Below, piece by piece: positions 35,974-45,555 of a DNA stretch of 64,000 nt (position 1 is its first letter; every line of letters starts with the position of its first letter). This stretch comes from Sphingomonas yabuuchiae (GTDB lineage Bacteria > Pseudomonadota > Alphaproteobacteria > Sphingomonadales > Sphingomonadaceae). Location: assembly GCF_014199595.1 (NCBI RefSeq), contig NZ_JACHNX010000005.1, positions 184,663 to 248,662 of the forward strand. The letters are read 5' to 3'. The notes under the pieces were generated by a model, which worked only from the letters and a program-made list of their open reading frames with translations, did not search any database and was not told the origin of the DNA. The position numbers were made by a program, and so were the translations under genes.

Positions 35974-37617
35974 ATGCAGACTGTCGAGACGCTGAACGAG
36001 GGGCTGAAGCGCGCCTACACGCTCACCATCACTGCCAAGGACATCGAGGGTAAGGTCGATGCCGAGCTGAAGCGGATCGCTCCGCAGATGAAGATGCCCG
36101 GCTTCCGCCCCGGCAAGGTGCCGACGAACCTGGTTCGCAAGATGCACGGCCCGGCGCTGCTTCAGGACGCGCTGAACACCGCGCTGCAGGAAGGCGTGCG
36201 GTCGCTGATCGCCGAGCAGAACCTGCGTCCCGCGATGCAGCCCCAGGTCGAACTGGTCGGCGAGTATGAGCAGGGCCAGGACGCGACGCTGAGCGTCACG
36301 CTTGAAGTCCTGCCGCAGGTCCCGACCCCGGCGATCGACGCGCTGAAGCTCGAGCGTCTGACCGTGCCGGTCGCCGACGAGGCGATTGACGAGCAGCTGC
36401 AGAAGTTCGCCGACCAGCAGAAGCGCTGGGACGATGCGGGCGACAAGGCCGCCGAGCAGGGTGACCAGGTCACCGTCGACTTCGTCGGCAAGACCATGGA
36501 CGGCGTCGCCTTCGAGGGCGGCTCGGGCGAGGACATGGCCGTTGAGATCGGCGGCGGTCGCCTGATCCCCGGTTTCGAGGACCAACTGGTCGGCGTGAAG
36601 GCCGGTGAAGAGAAGCAGATCTCGGTCACCTTCCCCGAGGACTATCCTGCCAAGGACCTGGCCGGTCAGCCCGCGACCTTCGATCTGACGATCAAGTCGG
36701 TGAAGACCGCCGGCGAAGCCAAGGTCGATGACGAGATGGCCAAGAATCTGGGCCTCGAGAGCCTGGAGCAGCTGCGCGGTCTGCTGAAGGGGCAGATCGA
36801 GCAGGAGCATAACGGCCTGACCCGCACGTACATGAAGCGCAAGCTGCTCGACCAGCTGGCCGATGGTCATGACTTCGAAGTGCCGCCTTCGATGGTCGAG
36901 GCCGAGTTCTCGCAGATCTGGGCGCAGCTCGAGCATGAAGCGACCCATGAGGAAGATCCCGAGGCCGCCAAGGCCGAGATGGAGAAGGAGCGCGACGATT
37001 ATGAGAAGATCGCCGAGCGCCGCGTCCGTCTGGGCCTGCTCCTCTCGGAGATCGGTCAGGCGAACGGCGTCGAAGTGACCGCGCAGGAAATGAACCGCCT
37101 GATCGCGCAGGCCGCGCAGCAGTACGGCCCGGAAGATCGCCAGCGTTTCATCCAGTATGTCCAGCAGGAGCCGATGGCCGCCGCCCAGCTGCGCGCCCCG
37201 CTCTATGAGGACAAGGTCGTCGACTTCCTGTTCGGCAAGGCCGAGATCACCGACCGCGAAACCACCCGTGAGGAGCTGGAAGCCGCGATCGAGAGCGAAG
37301 ACGGTTTCGCGACCGGCACGCATGTCCACAATCACGATCATGACCATGACCACGGCGCCAAGAAGGCGAAGGCCAAGAAGGCCGACGTGACCGAGGACGC
37401 GGCCGAAGAGGACGCCGCGGACGCGCCGAAGAAGGCGACCCGCGCCAAGAAGGCCGCTCCGGCCGAGGGCGAGGCGGAAGCCGCCGAGGCGACCGACGAA
37501 GCCCCCGCCAAGAAGCCGCGTGCCAAGAAGGCCGCTGCTCCGGCGGAAGGCGAAGCGGAAGCCGCCGAGGCCCCTGCCAAGAAGCCGCGCGCCAAGAAGG
37601 CTGCGCCGACCGAGTAA
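35974..37617 (+). CDS. tig: Trigger factor with extended Lys/Ala-rich C-tail
   Basis: A 547-residue ribosome-bound chaperone; the usual length is about 430-450. It has the N-terminal ribosome-binding domain with the GFRPGKVP signature, an FKBP-type PPIase domain (about 165-250) and the helical arms. After residue 449 comes an unusual tail: a His/Asp run HVHNHDHDHDHG (about 450-461) and then about 85 residues rich in Ala, Lys and Glu with two copies of AKKPRAKKAA, resembling histone H1 or bacterial HU tails. The role of the tail is unknown; RNA or DNA contact and metal binding are guesses. Confidence 0.94.
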   Translation: MQTVETLNEGLKRAYTLTITAKDIEGKVDAELKRIAPQMKMPGFRPGKVPTNLVRKMHGPALLQDALNTALQEGVRSLIAEQNLRPAMQPQVELVGEYEQGQDATLSVTLEVLPQVPTPAIDALKLERLTVPVADEAIDEQLQKFADQQKRWDDAGDKAAEQGDQVTVDFVGKTMDGVAFEGGSGEDMAVEIGGGRLIPGFEDQLVGVKAGEEKQISVTFPEDYPAKDLAGQPATFDLTIKSVKTAGEAKVDDEMAKNLGLESLEQLRGLLKGQIEQEHNGLTRTYMKRKLLDQLADGHDFEVPPSMVEAEFSQIWAQLEHEATHEEDPEAAKAEMEKERDDYEKIAERRVRLGLLLSEIGQANGVEVTAQEMNRLIAQAAQQYGPEDRQRFIQYVQQEPMAAAQLRAPLYEDKVVDFLFGKAEITDRETTREELEAAIESEDGFATGTHVHNHDHDHDHGAKKAKAKKADVTEDAAEEDAADAPKKATRAKKAAPAEGEAEAAEATDEAPAKKPRAKKAAAPAEGEAEAAEAPAKKPRAKKAAPTE

Positions 37618-37652
37618 GGATGGCCTGAGCGGGCTTCGGCCCGCCAGCTGGT

Positions 37653-37686
37653 AAAAAGGGCGGCCGCGAAAGCGGTCGCCCTTTTT
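37653..37686 (+). terminator. Rho-independent terminator of tig
   Basis: A stem of about 15 bp AAAAAGGGCGGCCGC-GAAA-GCGGTCGCCCTTTTT 36 bases past the stop; a second hairpin GCGGGC-TTCG-GCCCGC (37629-37644) precedes it. Confidence 0.9.
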
Positions 37687-37736
37687 GCGTTCAGGCCCGC
37701 CGCGCCTTTAAAACAAGACGATATGATATGGACTCA

Positions 37737-37758
37737 CCCCTCCCCTTCAGGGGAGGGG
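37737..37758. repeat. CCTCCCC hairpin repeat
   Basis: The perfect palindrome CCCCTCCCC-TTCA-GGGGAGGGG is identical to the one at 7954-7975, in the convergent gap between tig and the membrane-protein gene. Confidence 0.75.
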
Positions 37759-37764
37759 CTCGCG

Positions 37765-39171
37765 TTAGTTCAAGGCAATATCAGAACGGTCAAGAACCGG
37801 GCGTCGCTGGGTGCCAATGACAAAGCACGCCGCGAGCAGCGGCAACAGCCACAGCACCCGGCTCTGATAACGATCGTCGGGGCCGGACAGATCGCCGGTG
37901 ATAGCCGCGTTGAGCAACAGCGTCGCGACGACCAACCCCGTCAGTCCCAGCAACGGCCACCGCCGCTGGCGTACCGCCCAGACCAGCATCAGGGGCAGCA
38001 GCAGGACGACCGCCACCGCCACCGCGACATCGGGCGCGAACTTCAGCGGATCGAGCGCCCCGCGCTGCTGCCGCGATACCGCAAACGCCTGGTAGGCGTC
38101 CGGCAGCCGGGTCTTCAGGATACGCACAATCTGCATGTCGGCGGCATAGGGCGGCAGCACGCCCTTGCGGACGGTCGACAGTTGCTCGGCAAAGCCCTGC
38201 CACGCCAATGTCGCGACGCCGCCGGGATCGTCGTGCAGCACGTCGCGGATGATCATCCGCTGCTCGGCGATCACGCCCGGCCGGTCGCGGTGGAGCATCG
38301 CGCCGAGCGGCGAACGCCGATCCCAGAGATAGGCCTGGCCCGGCTTGGCGACCAGAGGATCGTCAACCAGGGGGCGCACTGCACAATGGGCAAGCGTGCC
38401 CTCGCGACACAGCCGCGCCAGCGTCGGTTGCGCCACATGCCCGTCGAATAGCCGTGCGAGCAGGAAGGTGTCGGACGACAAGGCAGGCCTGAACTCATAA
38501 CCCGCCACGCGGTTCAGGCCGCTCAGACCCAGCAGCGTCAATGCGATGGCCAGTGCGGCGGGCAGGGATCGCCGGATCGTCTCCCGCCACCCCGTGCCGC
38601 TCACCAGCATCGCGACCGCCGCCAGCACCAGCAGCCCAACTGTCAGCAGCACATGGCTGAAATGCACCGCGATCAACAGGGCCAGTAACACTGCCAGTCC
38701 GGCGCGCTGCCATAGGGGCGTATCCGAGGGGCGGGCGAGCATCGCGAACAGGGCCAGCGGCACGAAGCCGGTGGCGATATCGGGCATGATCTGTCCGACG
38801 AACCAGGGCAGGCTGCTCCCCAGGCCCAGAAGGGCACAGGTGGCGACCACATCCCGCGCGTGAAGGCGGCCGCCACCGATGGCGAGCGTCATCGCGATCA
38901 TCAACACGCTGCCGATCGCCTGGACCGCGACGATCCCCCAGACCCCCGTGGTCCACAGCGGCAATCCGATGGCGAGGCCATAAACGGGCGGCCGATCGGT
39001 CGGATAGAAGAGTTCGAGCGGGATCCGCAAATAGGTGCCCGAGTCGGCGAAGACCAACGGAAAGCCGTTGGCGACCGCAACCCAGCACAGGATCGCCGCC
39101 CCTGCCAGGATCGCCACGGCCATCGGCCATGATATTCCGAAACGCCGTCGATCCGGCTTTGACTCGTTCAT
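37765..39171 (-). CDS. Polytopic membrane protein, GT-C glycosyltransferase-like
   Basis: A 468-residue membrane protein with about 10-11 predicted helices and a large soluble loop (about 230-345, with two Cys in ARLCREGTLAHCAV). An early Asp in the first periplasmic loop (VFADSGTYLRIP) resembles the catalytic Asp of lipid-linked-sugar GT-C enzymes. No firm family match. It is divergent from a GT2 dolichol-type enzyme that could make its lipid-linked donor sugar. Confidence 0.72.
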   Translation of the reverse strand: MNESKPDRRRFGISWPMAVAILAGAAILCWVAVANGFPLVFADSGTYLRIPLELFYPTDRPPVYGLAIGLPLWTTGVWGIVAVQAIGSVLMIAMTLAIGGGRLHARDVVATCALLGLGSSLPWFVGQIMPDIATGFVPLALFAMLARPSDTPLWQRAGLAVLLALLIAVHFSHVLLTVGLLVLAAVAMLVSGTGWRETIRRSLPAALAIALTLLGLSGLNRVAGYEFRPALSSDTFLLARLFDGHVAQPTLARLCREGTLAHCAVRPLVDDPLVAKPGQAYLWDRRSPLGAMLHRDRPGVIAEQRMIIRDVLHDDPGGVATLAWQGFAEQLSTVRKGVLPPYAADMQIVRILKTRLPDAYQAFAVSRQQRGALDPLKFAPDVAVAVAVVLLLPLMLVWAVRQRRWPLLGLTGLVVATLLLNAAITGDLSGPDDRYQSRVLWLLPLLAACFVIGTQRRPVLDRSDIALN

Positions 39172-39291
39172 GGCGCAGCTTAGGGATATGCCCGATCCGG
39201 GGGCAAGCCTGACCGGCGCCGTCTCGCTTTAGCTTGCGATCCGCCATAAGGGGCACCGCTTCGGCTGACCGTAAAGCCGCACGAGGGAAGA

Positions 39292-40239
39292 ATGATGGAC
39301 TATCAGGGGGCCGCGCCAAGCATTGCGGTGCTGTTGCCATGCTATAACGAGGAAGCGGCGATCGCCCAGACGATTGCGGGCTTCCGCGAGGCGCTGCCGA
39401 CCGCGACCATCTATGTCTATGACAATAACAGCAAGGACCGCACGGTCGAGGTCGCGCGCGCGGCGGGCGCCGTGGTCCGGTCGGAGCGGATCCAGGGCAA
39501 GGGCGCGGTCGTGCGGCGCATGTTCGCCGATATCGACGCTGACATCTATGTCATGGCGGACGGCGACGCCACCTATGATGCGGCTTCGGCACCCGACCTG
39601 GTCGCGCGCATGGTCGAGGAACAGCTCGACATGGTGGTCGGCCAGCGGGTTAGCGAGGCGGAACTTGCCTATCGTCGCGGGCACCGCTTCGGCAACGCGA
39701 TGCTGACGGGCATGCTCGCCAAGCTGTTCGGGCGCAGCTTCACCGACATCCTGTCGGGGTATCGCGTCTTCTCGCGTCGCTTCGTCAAGAGCTTCCCGGT
39801 CCTGTCGGTCGGCTTCGAGATCGAGACTGAGATCAGCGTTCACGCCCTGGAGCTGAAAATGCCCTGTGCCGAGATCGCCACGCCCTATTATGCGCGGCCC
39901 GAGGGGTCGGCGTCGAAGCTGTCCACCTATTCGGACGGCTGGCGCATCCTGCGCACCATTCTGAAGCTGTACCGGATCGAGCGGCCGATGTGGTTCTTCG
40001 GCGCGGTCGCGGCGCTGCTCGCGGCGCTTTCCATCCTGCTCGCCGTGCCGATCATCCTGACCTATCTTGAGACGCATCAGGTGCCGCGCTTCCCGACCGC
40101 GATCCTGTCAACCGGGTTGATGCTGCTCGCCGCGCTGAACGTCTTCACCGGGCTGATCCTCGATACCGTGGTGCGTGGACGGCAGGAGGTTCGGCGACTG
40201 GCCTATCTGGCGCTGCCCGCGCCCGGAAACCCGCGCTAA
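39292..40239 (+). CDS. GT2 glycosyltransferase, polyprenyl-phosphate-sugar synthase type
   Basis: A 315-residue protein with a GT-A domain (about 1-230) and two C-terminal membrane helices (about 233-300). Landmarks are [56 protein letters not shown] (the metal-binding DGD), and [15 protein letters not shown]. The resemblance is to dolichyl/undecaprenyl-phosphate mannose or glucose synthases. ATG 39292 and 39295 are both possible. It is divergent from a GT-C-like membrane protein. Confidence 0.85.
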   Translation: MMDYQGAAPSIAVLLPCYNEEAAIAQTIAGFREALPTATIYVYDNNSKDRTVEVARAAGAVVRSERIQGKGAVVRRMFADIDADIYVMADGDATYDAASAPDLVARMVEEQLDMVVGQRVSEAELAYRRGHRFGNAMLTGMLAKLFGRSFTDILSGYRVFSRRFVKSFPVLSVGFEIETEISVHALELKMPCAEIATPYYARPEGSASKLSTYSDGWRILRTILKLYRIERPMWFFGAVAALLAALSILLAVPIILTYLETHQVPRFPTAILSTGLMLLAALNVFTGLILDTVVRGRQEVRRLAYLALPAPGNPR

Positions 40240-40301
40240 TCGGATTTTCACCCCTGAAAGCCATAAACGCTGCACGGCAGCATCACGGGATGCCGCCGGG
40301 G

Positions 40302-40330
40302 CTTGAATATGCGCGGCCACCACGCGACAT
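40302..40330 (+). promoter_or_regulatory. Candidate heat-shock (RpoH) promoter of clpP
   Basis: CTTGAA (40302-40307), a 17-base spacer and CGACAT (40325-40330) lie 32 bases before clpP. CTTGAA at -35 is the alphaproteobacterial RpoH consensus; the -10 fit is weaker. Confidence 0.5.
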
Positions 40331-40361
40331 AGGGGCTCTTCTGGGCATAAGAGAGATTTCC

Positions 40362-41051
40362 ATGCACAATCCGTTCGAGACCGGCGATTTCGCGAGCCCG
40401 CTGGCACATGCTGGCGTCGGGCTGCGGCAGACGCAGGCCGGGCTGGTTCCGATCGTCATCGAACAGTCGAACCGCGGCGAACGGTCGTTCGATATCTTCA
40501 GCCGCCTGCTCCGCGAGCGCATCATCTTCGTCACCGGGGGTGTCGAGGACGGCATGGCCTCGCTGATCTGTGCGCAGCTGCTGTTCCTTGAGTCGGAAAA
40601 TCCGAAGAAGGACATCTATATGTACATCAACTCGCCGGGCGGTGTCGTCACGGCGGGCATGGCGATCCATGACACGATGCAGTATATCCGTCCGCGCGTC
40701 GGCACGCTGTGCATCGGCCAGGCCGCCTCGATGGGCAGCTTCCTGCTGTCGGCCGGTGAGCCTGGCATGCGCGTGGCGACCACGAACAGCCGCATCATGA
40801 TCCACCAGCCTTCGGGCGGGGCGCAGGGCATGGCGGCCGATATCGAGATCCAGGCGCGCGAGATCCTGCGCATGCGGCACTTCCTGAACACGTTGTACGC
40901 CAAGTACACCGGCAAGCCGCTGGAAGAGATCGAGCGCGCGATGGACCGCGACAAGTTCATGAGCGCCGAGGAGGCCAAGGAGTTCGGCCTGATCGACCAG
41001 GTGTTCGACAAGCGTCCGACCCCGGCCGACGACGCGTCGACCGCGGCATAA
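40362..41051 (+). CDS. clpP: ATP-dependent Clp protease proteolytic subunit
   Basis: A 229-residue serine protease, slightly long because of its C-tail. The triad is Ser in [14 protein letters not shown], His in [13 protein letters not shown] and Asp in the later family-conserved segment ([19 protein letters not shown]). The start at 40362 follows GAGAG; the upstream frame is the promoter region. clpX follows 112 bases later with its own promoter-like element. Confidence 0.95.
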   Translation: MHNPFETGDFASPLAHAGVGLRQTQAGLVPIVIEQSNRGERSFDIFSRLLRERIIFVTGGVEDGMASLICAQLLFLESENPKKDIYMYINSPGGVVTAGMAIHDTMQYIRPRVGTLCIGQAASMGSFLLSAGEPGMRVATTNSRIMIHQPSGGAQGMAADIEIQAREILRMRHFLNTLYAKYTGKPLEEIERAMDRDKFMSAEEAKEFGLIDQVFDKRPTPADDASTAA

Positions 41052-41084
41052 GACGGGTCGTTCAGCGTGAACGGTTTATTTCGA

Positions 41085-41112
41085 TTGTGACTTTATCGGG
41101 GTGCGGTACGAT
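41085..41112 (+). promoter_or_regulatory. Candidate sigma-70 promoter and hairpin before clpX
   Basis: TTGTGA (41085-41090), 16 bases and TACGAT (41107-41112). The same region forms a CGGGGTGC / GCACCCCG hairpin (41097-41122), which could end the clpP transcript. Confidence 0.5.
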
Positions 41113-41163
41113 GCGCACCCCGGCAACGGTAGCGCACCGCTTCATGGGTGCGAGAGGTGATTG

Positions 41164-42435
<1,272 letters not shown>

Positions 42436-42463
42436 ACGGGGCCGTGACGTAGTGGAATGGATG

Positions 42464-42497
42464 ACGGGCGCTTCCCCTGGGGGAGGCGCCCGTTTTC
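42464..42497 (+). terminator. Rho-independent terminator of clpX
   Basis: Stem ACGGGCGC...TTCCCC / GGGGGAG...GCGCCCGT followed by TTTT, 28 bases after the stop. Confidence 0.85.
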
Positions 42498-42511
42498 CTA
42501 TGGGGAATGCG

Positions 42512-43105
42512 ATGGTGACGATCCGAGAGGCGGGGGCGGGCGACCGGGCGGCAGTGGCGACGATGCTGGGACGTGCCTTTGCCGATGATCCGGCCATGTC
42601 CTATATCTTCCCCGACGCCGCCGACCGGGCGAAACGCCTGCCGCGCCTGTTTGCGCTGTTGTTCGACAGTGACGCGGTGGGGATGCGGTTGGTCAGCGAA
42701 GCGGCGGATGCGGGGACCTTCTGGCGGCCGCCGGGGCAGGCGCATGTGCCTATGGCGGCCTATGTCCGGCGGCTGATCTTGGTGCTGCACGCGCTGGGCG
42801 CATCGCTGCCGCGCGCGATGCGGCTGGGCGATGCGATCGAGGCGCATTTTCCGCGCGAGCCCTTCTGGTATCTACATATCGCCGGCGTCGATCCGGCGCG
42901 GCAGGGGCGGGGGTTGGGCGGTGCATCGATACGGGCGGGGCTGGCCCGGTGCGATGCCGATGGCGTACCCGCCTATCTGGAGACGGCGACCGAGAGCAAT
43001 GTCGGGCTTTATACGCGGCTGGGCTTCCAAATGACCGGGGAATGGTCGGTGCCCAGGGGCGGCCCGCGCTTCTGGTCGATGATCCGGCCGGTCGGCGGAC
43101 TATAA
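42512..43105 (+). CDS. GNAT N-acetyltransferase
   Basis: A 197-residue GNAT protein. The acetyl-CoA loop is HIAGVDPARQGRGLGGASIRAGL (about residues 130-150), with the typical end ESNVGLYTRLGFQMTGEW. Substrate unknown. ATG 42512 follows GGGGAA; an upstream in-frame ATG overlaps the clpX terminator and lacks a site. Confidence 0.85.
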   Translation: MVTIREAGAGDRAAVATMLGRAFADDPAMSYIFPDAADRAKRLPRLFALLFDSDAVGMRLVSEAADAGTFWRPPGQAHVPMAAYVRRLILVLHALGASLPRAMRLGDAIEAHFPREPFWYLHIAGVDPARQGRGLGGASIRAGLARCDADGVPAYLETATESNVGLYTRLGFQMTGEWSVPRGGPRFWSMIRPVGGL

Positions 43106-43193
43106 ACATTCCTCCCCTTACAGGGGGGGATGGGACAACTGCCGAACCCCTCTGCTTTACCACGCGTTGCCGCTCCGAACAGGAGATGCCGCG

Positions 43194-43892
43194 ATGAAAC
43201 CTCATATGATCTGCCACATGATTTGCAGCCTGGACGGGCGCATCCTGCAAAGCCGCTGGCGGCCCGAGAGCTACAAGCCCGGTGAACTCTTCGAGGATCT
43301 GCACGACCGGATCGGCGGCGACGCGTGGATCGTCGGGCGGGTGACGGGGCAGGAATTCGCCAAGGGCGACCGTTATCCCGATACGAACGAGACCCTCCCG
43401 CGCGAAAACTGGTTCGCGACCCGTGAGGCCGACGCGTTCGGCGTGGTGCTGGACGAACAGGGCAAGATCGTCTGGGGCCGGAGCGACATTGGCGGCGATC
43501 CGATCGTCGTCGTGCTGACCGAGGCGGTGCCGAATTCGCATCTGGCCGGGCTGCGGAGCGACGGGGTTTCCTATATCTTTGCCGGAACGGATATGATCGA
43601 CCTGTGCGCCGTGCCCGACATCCTCAACCGGGAACTGGGCGTCGAGACGCTGCTGGTCGAGGGTGGCGGCACGGCCAATGGCGAATTCCTGCGCGCCGGG
43701 TTGATCGACGAGATCAGTATGGCGCTCTGCCCCGCGATCGACGGCGCGGCGGGGGCGCCCAGCCTGTTTCATTCGGGTAAGGAGGACGCAGATACGCCCG
43801 CACCGCTGACCGGGCTGACGCTGACCCATCATGAGGTATTGCCGGATGGTGAAATCTGGTTGCGTTACAGGGTGGAGAATGACGCGGGTTGA
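43194..43892 (+). CDS. Dihydrofolate-reductase-like / RibD C-terminal-domain protein
   Basis: A 232-residue NADPH reductase fold of the RibD_C/DHFR superfamily: MICSLDGRILQSRWRPE at the N-terminus, DAWIVGRVTG, VPDILNRELGVETLLVEGGGTANGEFLRAGLIDEI near residues 150-185. Riboflavin-pathway or drug-resistance-type reductases share this plan; no riboflavin genes are near, so the substrate is open. The start follows AGGAG. Confidence 0.85.
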   Translation: MKPHMICHMICSLDGRILQSRWRPESYKPGELFEDLHDRIGGDAWIVGRVTGQEFAKGDRYPDTNETLPRENWFATREADAFGVVLDEQGKIVWGRSDIGGDPIVVVLTEAVPNSHLAGLRSDGVSYIFAGTDMIDLCAVPDILNRELGVETLLVEGGGTANGEFLRAGLIDEISMALCPAIDGAAGAPSLFHSGKEDADTPAPLTGLTLTHHEVLPDGEIWLRYRVENDAG

Positions 43893-44096
43893 GGCGCCAC
43901 TGCCCCTCAGACTTACAGCGCTTGGTGAACTGCCGCTCCACAACGGAGTTCGACACGCGTTTGGCCCCAGAAGGGGCTACATATGGTTTCGTAATCGCAA
44001 TGAATCTTGCGCGCGTTGGGACCCAACAGGGCGGTTGGCGCATTGGCATGACAGGGATGTCATCATCCCCGTCATGTTGAGGAGAAGAGACCAGCC

Positions 44097-45224
44097 ATGA
44101 GCGAACCCGACGCCATCGTCACCGCCGGACAGAAGCGCGCGCTGCTCCAGCGTCTGCTGATGCCCTGGTGGACCCTGGTGTTCCCCATCCTGGGCCTGCT
44201 CGCCATCGCGGTGTCGCTCTACAAGATGGGAACGGTTGGGGTGGTCGTCGCGGCGATCATCCTGTTCGGCTGCGTACTGTCGGCGGTCCATCAGGCGGAG
44301 GTCGTAGCGCACCGGGTCGGCGAGCCCTTCGGCACCTTGGTCCTGGCGGTTGCGGTCACGGTGATCGAGGTGTCGCTGATCGTCAGCCTGATGCTGTCCG
44401 ATGCGGGCGACGCGTCCAGCCTGGCACGCGACACCGTGTTCGCGGCGATCATGATCATCCTGAACGGTATCGTCGGCCTGTGCCTGCTCGCCGGGGGATT
44501 CCAGCATGGCGAACAGCGCTTTTCGCTGCGGGGCGCGAGTTCGTCGCTCAACGTGCTGACTGCGATGGTCGTGCTGTCGCTGGTCCTGCCCAATTATGTC
44601 TCGTCCGCGCCGGGGCCGACCTATGCGACCTCGCAACTGGTCTTCGTCGCGATCGTCAGCGTCATCCTCTACGGCACCTTCGTCATGGTGCAGACGGTGC
44701 GGCACCGCGACTATTTCCTGCCCGCCGACGAGGACATGCCCGCCGATGCCCATGCCGAGCCGCCGACCAATGCGGCGGCCTGGGCGGCATTGGGCATGTT
44801 GCTGGTCGCGCTGGTCGGGGTGGTCCTGCTGGCCAAGGGGCTTTCGGGCATCGTCGAGGCGGCGATCCTGGGAGCGGGCCTGCCGCTTGCCATCGTCGGT
44901 GTGGTGATCGCGGCGCTGGTGCTGGCGCCCGAGAGCCTGGCGGCGTACCGGGCGGCCAAGCGCAACCGGCTTCAGACCAGCCTCAACCTCGCGCTCGGCT
45001 CGGCGCTGGCGACGATCGGGCTGACCATTCCGGCGGTGGCGATCGTCTCGCTGATGCTGGGCCTGCCGCTGGCGCTGGGGATCGGGGCCAAGCAGATGAT
45101 CCTGCTGGTCCTGTCGCTGTTCACCATCACGCTGACGCTGGGCAATGGGCGGACGACCGTGCTGGGCGGCGCGGTGCATCTGGTGATCTTCGCGGCGTAT
45201 CTGTTCGTGACGGTCGTGCCTTGA
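44097..45224 (+). CDS. Calcium/proton (ChaA-type) antiporter
   Basis: A 375-residue membrane protein with 10-11 helices in two inverted halves, as in the Ca2+:cation antiporter family. The key motifs are HRVGEPFGTLVLAVAVTVIEVSLI in the first half and the partner repeat ESLAAYRAAKRNRLQTSLNLALGSALATIGLTIPAV in the second, with an acidic cytoplasmic loop (ADEDMPADAHAE). It exports Ca2+ or Na+/K+ in exchange for H+. AGGAG lies before the start. The 204-base gap upstream holds one small hairpin (GCCCC-AGAA-GGGGC, 43964-43977). Confidence 0.88.
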   Translation: MSEPDAIVTAGQKRALLQRLLMPWWTLVFPILGLLAIAVSLYKMGTVGVVVAAIILFGCVLSAVHQAEVVAHRVGEPFGTLVLAVAVTVIEVSLIVSLMLSDAGDASSLARDTVFAAIMIILNGIVGLCLLAGGFQHGEQRFSLRGASSSLNVLTAMVVLSLVLPNYVSSAPGPTYATSQLVFVAIVSVILYGTFVMVQTVRHRDYFLPADEDMPADAHAEPPTNAAAWAALGMLLVALVGVVLLAKGLSGIVEAAILGAGLPLAIVGVVIAALVLAPESLAAYRAAKRNRLQTSLNLALGSALATIGLTIPAVAIVSLMLGLPLALGIGAKQMILLVLSLFTITLTLGNGRTTVLGGAVHLVIFAAYLFVTVVP

Positions 45225-45235
45225 TCCCCAATGCC

Positions 45236-45489
45236 CGTTCAGCCTGAGCGAAGTCGAAGGCCAAGGGTGGTCCACTTGGTGTTCTCCGGCGAAGGCCGGG
45301 GTCCAGTTTCCATGAAGTCGAGAGAGATAATAGGGGCATTGCGTTGGGGGGGCATGGCGATCAGTGGCAACGGCCTCCCACGCCTTTCACCGCGTCATCA
45401 CAATGGCGCCGCAACTGGACCCCGGCCTTCGCCGGGGAACAGGCTGGGTTCGAAGTCTGCCCGTGGCCTTCTTCGCTTAGGCTGAACGG
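45236..45489. repeat. Nested inverted-repeat element
   Basis: This element fills most of the 331-base gap between the antiporter gene and the converging peptidase gene; no gene is seen. Outer arms: 45236-45263 (CGTTCAGCCTGAGCGAAGTC...) and 45464-45489 (TGGCCTTCTTCGCTTAGGCT...). Inner arms: 45283-45308 (GGCGAAGGCCGGGGTCCAGT) and 45413-45439 (AACTGGACCCCGGCCTTCGC). The outer arms match the 4471-4560 repeat; the inner arms match 17897-17976. Confidence 0.82.
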
Positions 45490-45555
45490 AGGGAGGGGCG
45501 CTATCCCGTTTCCGTTCGCGTCGAGCGCAGTCGAAGCGCAGGGGGATGACCGGCC

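Noticed and set aside
43893..44096. Possible small RNA or gene in the 204-base gap before the antiporter gene.
   Set aside because: Only a short GCCCC-AGAA-GGGGC hairpin is seen; frames are short and lack ribosome-binding sites.
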